Shown here: positions 34,148 through 39,523 of the stretch, in pieces
How positions within the stretch are numbered: position 1 is the first letter of the stretch
Layout of the letters: each line of letters opens with the position of its first letter
Source of the DNA: Deltaproteobacteria bacterium
GTDB lineage: Bacteria; Myxococcota_A; Bradymonadia; REDH01
Direction: 5' to 3'
Assembly: GCA_007693585.1 (NCBI GenBank)
Contig: REDH01000093.1
Location: 1 to 39,523 of the forward strand
Length of the DNA stretch: 39,523 bases
The notes under the pieces: generated by a model
The model's database searches: none
Seen by the model: the letters and a program-made list of their open reading frames with translations, nothing else
Told to the model about the DNA's origin: nothing
Translations under genes and position numbers: made by a program

Positions 34148-34531
34148 CTATTCGAAGACTTCTTCACTCTTCGGCGCGAAGCGCACCTTGCGAACCCGCT
34201 TCGGAACGGAACCGTCGAAGCTGTCGCGTGCCGAAGCCTCGTTCTCGAACAGGGCACCATCCTTGCCTACCCAGCGCTTGGTGGTCCGCACCGGCTTCCC
34301 GATCTTCTCCGAGAAGAGCATCACGTTCGAGACATGGATCGGCGCTTCCGTTTCGAGAATCTGGCTCTCCGTCTGCTGAGAGGGATTCCCCTTGATATGC
34401 TTCTTCACGAGGTTCCGGCCCTCCACGATCACCTTCTCGCGATCGGGGAATACCCGGAGCACTCTCGCCGGAGGGAGCAGTCGGTCCTTGCCCGCGATTA
34501 CCTTCACGAGGTCATTCTTCTTGATCTTCAT
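34148..34531 (-). CDS. rplX: Large subunit ribosomal protein L24
   Basis: 127 residues, about 20 more than E. coli. The KOW motif [14 protein letters not shown] is at the start, then [18 protein letters not shown] and [23 protein letters not shown]; the added C-terminal tail ([17 protein letters not shown]) is acidic at the end. L24 is a key starter of 50S assembly; its usual partner in that step, L3, is not encoded in this operon. Confidence 0.96.
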   Translation of the reverse strand: MKIKKNDLVKVIAGKDRLLPPARVLRVFPDREKVIVEGRNLVKKHIKGNPSQQTESQILETEAPIHVSNVMLFSEKIGKPVRTTKRWVGKDGALFENEASARDSFDGSVPKRVRKVRFAPKSEEVFE

Positions 34532-34538
34532 CGGAACC

Positions 34539-34907
34539 TCACAGCACTTCAGGCGCGAGTGACACGATCTTCATGAAGTCGCGTCCGCGAAGTTCTCGCG
34601 CGACCGGGCCAAAGACACGATTCCCGAGCGGCTGCCCCTGCTTGTTGAGCAGAACCGCAGCGTTCTCGTCGAAACGGATGTAGGAGCCATCATCTCGCCG
34701 GATGGCTTTCCTGGTCCTCACGATGACGGCCTGTACAACGTCACCCTTCCTGACCTTGCCATTCGGGGACGCCTCCTTCACGGAGACGACGATCACGTCC
34801 CCGAGGCCGGCATACTTGCGCTTGGACCCGCCGAGCACCTTGATGCACTGGACCTTTCGCGCGCCTGAGTTGTCGGCCACTTCCAGCCGGCTCTGCATCT
34901 GAATCAT
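34539..34907 (-). CDS. rplN: Large subunit ribosomal protein L14
   Basis: 122 residues: [27 protein letters not shown], the middle [25 protein letters not shown] and the end [19 protein letters not shown] are standard. L14 forms an intersubunit bridge with 16S rRNA. It starts after rpsQ with a 31-nt gap and precedes rplX by 7 nt. Confidence 0.97.
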   Translation of the reverse strand: MIQMQSRLEVADNSGARKVQCIKVLGGSKRKYAGLGDVIVVSVKEASPNGKVRKGDVVQAVIVRTRKAIRRDDGSYIRFDENAAVLLNKQGQPLGNRVFGPVARELRGRDFMKIVSLAPEVL

Positions 34908-34938
34908 TGCTCGTCTCCTTCCACTTCAGGCGGGCATC

Positions 34939-35199
34939 CTAGAGGATCGGCGCGCGCTCGATGATCCGTACGACGCGCCAGCGCTTTTCGCGACTCAGCG
35001 GGCGGGTCTCCTCGATCTCGACCCGATCTCCCACCCTGCAGTCATTGACCTCGTCGTGGGCCTTGTACTTGAGACGCCGAGTCACGTACTTCTTGTACTT
35101 CGGCTCCTTGAAGCGTCTGACGATCGAGACGACCACGGTCTTGTCCATCCGGTCACTGGCAATGATGCCGATGCGGGTCTTTCGCCGGTTCTTTTCCAT
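34939..35199 (-). CDS. rpsQ: Small subunit ribosomal protein S17
   Basis: 86 residues. OB-fold protein with KTRIGIIASDRMDKTVVVSIVRRFKEPKY and DRVEIEETRPLSREKRWRVVRIIERA. S17 binds the lower body of 16S rRNA. It follows rpmC by 25 nt. Confidence 0.97.
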   Translation of the reverse strand: MEKNRRKTRIGIIASDRMDKTVVVSIVRRFKEPKYKKYVTRRLKYKAHDEVNDCRVGDRVEIEETRPLSREKRWRVVRIIERAPIL

Positions 35200-35224
35200 A
35201 CTAGTCCTCAGGTCCAGCGGGCGT

Positions 35225-35410
35225 TCAGCCGCGCTCCGATAGCACCGTCTCCAGGCGCGCGATCGCCCGACGCGTATCGCGAATCTGCGACGGCTTGTCG
35301 AGCTGGCCGGCGTAGTGCTTCATCCGATCACGAAACAGCTTGTCCCGCAGCTCCGCACGGAGCTGCCGAAGCTCTTCCACAGACTTCTCTCGAAGGTCAC
35401 TGGCGTTCAT
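35225..35410 (-). CDS. rpmC: Large subunit ribosomal protein L29
   Basis: 61 residues: [30 protein letters not shown], then [19 protein letters not shown], the two-helix hairpin of L29 at the tunnel exit. Its ATG overlaps the rplP stop (ATGA), so the longer frame running back into rplP is a shadow. Confidence 0.96.
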   Translation of the reverse strand: MNASDLREKSVEELRQLRAELRDKLFRDRMKHYAGQLDKPSQIRDTRRAIARLETVLSERG

Positions 35411-35823
35411 ACCATCTCTCCACGGTGGACGAACTTCGTCTTGACCGGCAGCTTGTGCCCGGCGAGACGGAACGCTTCGCGCGCGACATCCATCGGAACG
35501 CCTTCGAGCTCGTAGAGCACGCGACCGGGCTTCACCACGGCCACCCAGTACTCCGGCGCGCCCTTGCCCTTTCCCATTCGGGTCTCGGCAGGCTTCTTCG
35601 TGATGGGCTTGTCCGGAAAGATCCTGATGTAGAGCTTTCCCTGACGCTTCACATAGCGGTTGGTGGCAATACGGGCCGCTTCGATCTGCCGGGAGGTCAG
35701 CCACCCCGGCTCGAGCGCGACGAGCGCGTACTCACCGAAGGACACGCGACTTCCACGAATCGCTTTGCCGCCCATGCGGCCCTTATGCATCTTTCTGAAC
35801 TTGATTCTACGCGGGCTGAGCAT
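35407..35823 (-). CDS. rplP: Large subunit ribosomal protein L16
   Basis: 138 residues from [19 protein letters not shown]; core [10 protein letters not shown]-type (here [30 protein letters not shown]), the [29 protein letters not shown] block and the end FVHRGEMV are standard. L16 helps place the A-site tRNA. It is 38 nt after rpsC and overlaps rpmC by 4 nt. Confidence 0.97.
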   Translation of the reverse strand: MLSPRRIKFRKMHKGRMGGKAIRGSRVSFGEYALVALEPGWLTSRQIEAARIATNRYVKRQGKLYIRIFPDKPITKKPAETRMGKGKGAPEYWVAVVKPGRVLYELEGVPMDVAREAFRLAGHKLPVKTKFVHRGEMV

Positions 35824-35861
35824 CGTGTTTCTCCTCGATCCACGACAAGGGGAGCGGCGTC

Positions 35862-36506
35862 TTAGCCCATCCTGGACTTCTTGTCGAGCACTTCGCCCTT
35901 GAAGATCCAAACTTTCACGCCAATGATCCCGTAGGTCGTCTTCGCTTCCGCAAATCCGTAGTCCACGTTGGCCCGCAGGGTGTGCAGGGGAACCCGCCCC
36001 TCCAGGTACCACTCCCGCCGACTCATCTCCGCGCCGCCAAGACGACCGGCGCAGTTGATGCGGATTCCCTGGGCGCCGAGGCGCATGGTCGTCGAAACGG
36101 CCTTCTTCATGGCGCGGCGGTAGGACACGCGGCGCTCGAGTTGCTGCGCGACGTTCTCCGCCACCAGCTGCGCATCGAGCTCGGCCTTCCGCACCTCGAC
36201 GATGTTGAGCAGGACGCTCGAGTCGGTCAGCCGCTGCAATTCGTTGCGCAACTGGTCAACACCCGCCCCCTTCTTGCCGATGATGACCCCGGGCTTCGCG
36301 GTATGCACCGAAACGCGGACCTTGCTCGCCGCGCGCTCGATGTCGACACGGCTGATTCCGGTTGCACCGTGGCGACTTGCAATATGGCGGCGGATCGCGA
36401 GATCCTCGTGGAGCCACTTTGCGTAGTTCTTCTCTTCATACCACTTGCTGCGCCAGTCCTCGATGATACCGACGCGCAGTCCGGTAGGATGGATCTTCTG
36501 TCCCAT
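35862..36506 (-). CDS. rpsC: Small subunit ribosomal protein S3
   Basis: 214 residues. [23 protein letters not shown] opens the protein; a KH domain follows with [23 protein letters not shown], and the C-terminal domain has [39 protein letters not shown]3 lines the mRNA entry channel. It follows rplV by 41 nt. Confidence 0.98.
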   Translation of the reverse strand: MGQKIHPTGLRVGIIEDWRSKWYEEKNYAKWLHEDLAIRRHIASRHGATGISRVDIERAASKVRVSVHTAKPGVIIGKKGAGVDQLRNELQRLTDSSVLLNIVEVRKAELDAQLVAENVAQQLERRVSYRRAMKKAVSTTMRLGAQGIRINCAGRLGGAEMSRREWYLEGRVPLHTLRANVDYGFAEAKTTYGIIGVKVWIFKGEVLDKKSRMG

Positions 36507-36547
36507 GTCTTCCTCCAGGCGGCCCGGTCCGGGACGCCAGCAATCGT

Positions 36548-36913
36548 TCAGTCTTCGGCAGGTCGCAGCTCAACCGTGACCTGCGAGGTTCGCTTCCTGA
36601 TCCGCGAGGCCATTCCCCGTGCCCGTGGACGGAACCGACGCATGGTCGGCCCTTCGTTCACCCAGGCCGAGGCCACAACCAGATCGTCAATGTTCCAGTC
36701 CGGAATGGATTCCCTGATGTTGGCCACCCCGGACTCCAGGAGCTTCGCGAGGGGAACCCCTGCACGACGCTCCGAATACTGCAGCACGGTAATGGCTTCC
36801 TGGACATCCATGTGTCGGATCATGTCCACGAGCACTCGGAGTTTCCGAGGTGCAATGCGAACGCCGTTCAGGCGAATGATGTTCGCGCGGTTTCCGAATT
36901 CGTTGTCGCTCAT
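36548..36913 (-). CDS. rplV: Large subunit ribosomal protein L22
   Basis: 121 residues from [33 protein letters not shown]. The tunnel-lining hairpin [23 protein letters not shown] is intact. The start has GGAGCAGG nearby; the longer frame (to 37012) would reach into rpsS and was rejected. Gap to rpsS is 13 nt. Confidence 0.97.
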   Translation of the reverse strand: MSDNEFGNRANIIRLNGVRIAPRKLRVLVDMIRHMDVQEAITVLQYSERRAGVPLAKLLESGVANIRESIPDWNIDDLVVASAWVNEGPTMRRFRPRARGMASRIRKRTSQVTVELRPAED

Positions 36914-36926
36914 GACCTGCTCCTCG

Positions 36927-37211
36927 TCAGCGGGCGCGCTTCTTGGCCTTCTTGTCGACTCCATGCCCGTAGTAGGTCCGGGTTGGAGCGAATTCGCCGA
37001 GCTTGTGGCCAACCATGTTGTCGGTGCAGAAGACGGGGACGAACTTGCGCCCGTTGTGCACCGCGAAGGTCAGCCCCACGAACTCGGGCAGGATGGTCGA
37101 ACGGCGCGACCAGGTCTTGATCACTTTCTTGCTGTTGGTCTGGACCGCCTCGTCCACCTTCTTCATGAGGTGGTCATCGACGAACGGCCCCTTCTTGACG
37201 GAACGTGGCAC
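36927..37211 (-). CDS. rpsS: Small subunit ribosomal protein S19
   Basis: 94 residues: [34 protein letters not shown]-type C-terminus (here [20 protein letters not shown]), and [29 protein letters not shown]. It sits in the 30S head beside S13. It follows rplB by 14 nt. Confidence 0.97.
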   Translation of the reverse strand: MPRSVKKGPFVDDHLMKKVDEAVQTNSKKVIKTWSRRSTILPEFVGLTFAVHNGRKFVPVFCTDNMVGHKLGEFAPTRTYYGHGVDKKAKKRAR

Positions 37212-37225
37212 GATTCACTCCTTGG

Positions 37226-38053
37226 TTACTTGGTTCGTCGACGCTTCACGATGAAGCGATCCGTTCTCTTGTTGCTCCGGGTCCGCTTGCCCTTCGTGGG
37301 GAATCCCCACGGCGTCACTGGATGCCGGCCACCCGAGGTGCGGCCTTCGCCACCGCCGTGCGGGTGATCCACCGGATTCATGACCACACCACGAACCTTG
37401 GGACGACGGCCGAGCCAGCGCTTCCGTCCAGCCTTGCCGATCTTGATGTTCGCATGCTCGGTGTTGCCGACCTGGCCGATCGTCGCCCGGCACTCCACAA
37501 GCACCTTGCGGAACTCTCCGCTCGGCAGACGCAGGGTTGCATACTTGCCCTCCCTCGCCATGAGCTGCGCGCTTGCGCCAGCGCTCCGGACCAGCTGCCC
37601 CCCCTTTCCGGGCCGCAGCTCGAGGTTGTGGACCATGGTTCCCACCGGAATGTGACGCAACTTCAGCGCATTTCCGGGCTTGATGTCCGCGTGCGCGGAC
37701 GACACCACCTCATCGCCAACGGACAGTCCGATCGGAGCGAGGATGTAGCGCTTCTCACCATCCCGGTAGTGGAGGAGAGCGAGACGCGCCGTGCGCACGG
37801 GATCGTACTCGATTCCTGCGACTCGGGCCGGGACGCCCACCTTGTCGCGCTTGAAGTCGACGATTCGATATCGCCGCTTGTGACCACCACCTCGGTGGCG
37901 AATGGTCATGTGGCCGTGGTTGTTCCGGCCCCCGGTGCGCCGAAGCGGCCCGAGGAGCGATCGCTCCGGCGTCGACTTCGTGATCTCCTCGAATCCCGCG
38001 GAGCTCATGAAACGGCGTCCGGGGCTCGTGGGCTTGTGCTTCTTGATTGCCAT
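37226..38053 (-). CDS. rplB: Large subunit ribosomal protein L2
   Basis: 275 residues, normal length. Seen: [28 protein letters not shown], the RNA-binding middle [28 protein letters not shown] and the peptidyl-transferase-near [23 protein letters not shown], with the conserved His in [10 protein letters not shown]. Essential for 50S activity. It follows rplW by 36 nt. Confidence 0.98.
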   Translation of the reverse strand: MAIKKHKPTSPGRRFMSSAGFEEITKSTPERSLLGPLRRTGGRNNHGHMTIRHRGGGHKRRYRIVDFKRDKVGVPARVAGIEYDPVRTARLALLHYRDGEKRYILAPIGLSVGDEVVSSAHADIKPGNALKLRHIPVGTMVHNLELRPGKGGQLVRSAGASAQLMAREGKYATLRLPSGEFRKVLVECRATIGQVGNTEHANIKIGKAGRKRWLGRRPKVRGVVMNPVDHPHGGGEGRTSGGRHPVTPWGFPTKGKRTRSNKRTDRFIVKRRRTK

Positions 38054-38089
38054 CAGTCTTCTCCTGAATCGCTGGAATACGGGAAACGG

Positions 38090-38413
38090 CTACGCCTCGT
38101 CACTGGTCGACGGCGCTTCCTCTTCCAGACCTTCCTCGAAGAAGCTGATCGTCTGCCCCTCGGCGAGGGTCACGACGGCCTTCTTCCAGTTGGATCGCTT
38201 CCCGAAGTTGCGACCAAAACGCTTGCGCTTGCCCTGCATGACGGCCGTATTGACCGACAGGACATCCACGCCGAAGATCCGCTCCACGGCAGTCCGGATC
38301 TGGTGCTTGTTCGCACGGAGATCGACCTCGAAGACGAACTTGTTGTCGCCCTCGAGCAAGCTGCTCTTCTCCGTGATGACGGGCCGCCGGATGATGTCGT
38401 AGATCGTGTTCAT
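38090..38413 (-). CDS. rplW: Large subunit ribosomal protein L23
   Basis: 107 residues: [31 protein letters not shown], then ANKHQIRTAVERIFGVDVLSVNT and the GKRKRFGRNFGKRSNWKKAVVTL loop. An acidic tail (EEGLEEEAPSTSDEA) extends past the usual end. L23 docks trigger factor and SRP at the exit. It overlaps rplD by 4 nt (ATGA). Confidence 0.97.
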   Translation of the reverse strand: MNTIYDIIRRPVITEKSSLLEGDNKFVFEVDLRANKHQIRTAVERIFGVDVLSVNTAVMQGKRKRFGRNFGKRSNWKKAVVTLAEGQTISFFEEGLEEEAPSTSDEA

Positions 38414-39027
38414 GACTTCAGTGCTCCATCCAGCGCCTTGAGCGCTGACTCGGTCATCAGGACGAACTCGTGCTTGAGGACGTCGTAGACGTTGACTCCC
38501 TCGGCACGCAGGTACTTGCTTCCAGGAAGATTGCGAACCGAGAGACGCAGCGTCTCGTTCTCCGTATCCACCACGAGGACCCTGTCGACCTGCAGTTCCC
38601 GAAACGCCGTCACCGCATCACGGGTGCGCGGCGCAGGGAAGGCCATCTCGTTGACCACGAGGAGGCGTCCGGCCGCGACCTTCTCGGACAGCGCGGAACG
38701 AAGCGCCCCACGGCGGACCTTCTTCGGCACACTGAAGGTATAGTCGCGGGGCTGAGGCCCGTGCGCAATGCCTCCTCCCACGAAGATCGGCGCCTTGCGT
38801 GACCCGTGTCGAGCCCGACCGCTGCCCTTCTGACGACCCTGCTTCTTGGTCGTGCCGTTCACAACGTGCCGATTGAGCACGGCATGGGTCCCGGCACGCT
38901 TCTTTGCCTGCTGCCATCGGACAATCAGATGGTGAAGATGGGGCTTCACCTCCGTGCCGAACACCTCATCGGAGACATCCACATCCCCGACCTTCTCGCG
39001 CTTGATGTTGTATACGTCCAGCTTCAT
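38410..39027 (-). CDS. rplD: Large subunit ribosomal protein L4
   Basis: 205 residues from [18 protein letters not shown]. The long loop [37 protein letters not shown] and the C-terminal [24 protein letters not shown] are L4. L4 binds 23S rRNA domain I and in E. coli controls the S10 operon. A GAGGAG site (39035-39040) 7 nt upstream decides the ATG; the GTG at 39042 was rejected. It follows rpsJ directly, with no rplC between. Confidence 0.97.
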   Translation of the reverse strand: MKLDVYNIKREKVGDVDVSDEVFGTEVKPHLHHLIVRWQQAKKRAGTHAVLNRHVVNGTTKKQGRQKGSGRARHGSRKAPIFVGGGIAHGPQPRDYTFSVPKKVRRGALRSALSEKVAAGRLLVVNEMAFPAPRTRDAVTAFRELQVDRVLVVDTENETLRLSVRNLPGSKYLRAEGVNVYDVLKHEFVLMTESALKALDGALKS

Positions 39028-39076
39028 CTCGCATCTCCTCACGGCAGCCTGCCACGCAGGACAGGCCGGTCCGGTG

Positions 39077-39382
39077 TCAGGACTTGATCTCGACGTCGAC
39101 GCCAGCCGAAAGGTCCAGTCGCATCAGCTCCGTGAGCGTCTGTTCCGTCGGATCGAGGATGTCGATCAGCCGCTTGTGCGTACGAATCTCGAACTGCTCA
39201 CGAGACTTCTTGTCGATGTGCGGCCCGCGGAGAACCGTGAAGCGGTTCACTCGCGTCCGGAGCGGAATGGGGCCGGCCACTCTGGCGCCCGAGCGAGTCG
39301 CCGTCTCGATGATCTCGCGCGCGGACCGGTCGAGAAGCGTGTAATCATACGCCTTGAGCTTGATTCGAATCTTGTCTGCCAT
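39077..39382 (-). CDS. rpsJ: Small subunit ribosomal protein S10
   Basis: 101 residues: [24 protein letters not shown], then [45 protein letters not shown]10 belongs to the 30S head and pairs with NusB in antitermination. It opens the S10 operon, 87 nt after tuf. The next expected gene, rplC, is absent. Confidence 0.98.
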   Translation of the reverse strand: MADKIRIKLKAYDYTLLDRSAREIIETATRSGARVAGPIPLRTRVNRFTVLRGPHIDKKSREQFEIRTHKRLIDILDPTEQTLTELMRLDLSAGVDVEIKS

Positions 39383-39469
39383 CTTGCCCTACTCTGGGAA
39401 GCAATTGCGTTGAGGCCGCGCGGCTCCGTGAGCCTGCGAACCCTCGGGATTGGTCCTGCGTAGCCCCGC

Positions 39470-39523
39470 CTACTTCTTGATCTCGGCCACGACGCCGGCG
39501 CCGACGGTGCGACCGCCCTCGCG
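39470..39523 (-). CDS. tuf: Elongation factor Tu, last 17 codons (5' end outside window)
   Basis: The frame reads REGGRTVGAGVVAEIKK and stops at TAG (39470-39472), the invariant EF-Tu C-terminus. EF-Tu delivers aminoacyl-tRNA to the ribosome. Tuf just ahead of rpsJ is the common str-S10 arrangement. Confidence 0.95.
   Translation of the reverse strand, partial: REGGRTVGAGVVAEIKK

Noticed and set aside
1-39523. CRISPR arrays, tRNA or rRNA genes, transposases, phage or restriction genes
   Set aside because: None seen on reading both strands; no spaced repeat arrays or mobile-element proteins are present.

Overview
The window comes from a GC-rich, Gram-negative bacterium. The outer-membrane assembly genes (BamA-type barrel and TamB), several lipobox lipoproteins, a non-flagellar type III secretion (T3SS) gene block and a tuf-S10-spc-alpha ribosomal superoperon fit a Myxococcota/deltaproteobacteria-like lineage. 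That placement is inference from gene content. The left part (about 1-10 kb) is visibly the most GC-rich, with C or G at nearly every third codon position. The ribosomal block on the right is milder.

Region 1 (1-1752, + strand) has three tightly packed genes: the tail of a metallo-beta-lactamase-fold hydrolase, an Smr-domain protein, and a small protein with Cys at every third residue. Region 2 (1779-9559, - strand) is a translationally coupled tamB-bamA-like pair; the BamA-like protein has about seven POTRA domains and a Cys-rich insert. Region 3 (9536-10882, +) is a lipoprotein that looks like a metallophosphoesterase which has lost its metal ligands. A 61-bp tandem repeat with hairpins fills the convergent gap after it. 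Region 4 (11223-16657) holds a tandem universal stress protein with a small partner, a lipoprotein with DxNGDGxxD-like loops, a calcium/sodium antiporter, glutamine-dependent NAD synthetase and a small membrane protein.

Region 5 (16788-24315, - strand) is an operon-like run read in the order FliA-type sigma factor, sctI (rod), sctJ (lipoprotein ring), sctK, sctL (stator), sctN (ATPase), sctO (stalk), then a RecD2-type helicase. From sctK to the helicase every junction overlaps by 4-8 nt. The sigma factor at its head makes dedicated transcriptional control likely. Two coupled + strand genes diverge from it (24500-26244); the first ends in a possible T3S4/FliK-type domain, so it may be the needle-length regulator. 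The export gate (sctR/S/T/U/V), secretin and needle genes are not in the window.

Region 6 (26181-39523, - strand) runs tuf (3' end only), rpsJ, rplD, rplW, rplB, rpsS, rplV, rpsC, rplP, rpmC, rpsQ, rplN, rplX, rplE, rpsN, rpsH, rplF, rplR, rpsE, rpmD, rplO, secY, rpmJ, rpsM, rpsK, rpoA, rplQ, then a lipoprotein. Two genes expected in this layout, rplC (L3, between rpsJ and rplD) and rpsD (S4, between rpsK and rpoA), are missing, and the remaining gaps (49 and 113 nt) are too short to hold them. adk, map and infA are also absent between secY and rpmJ.
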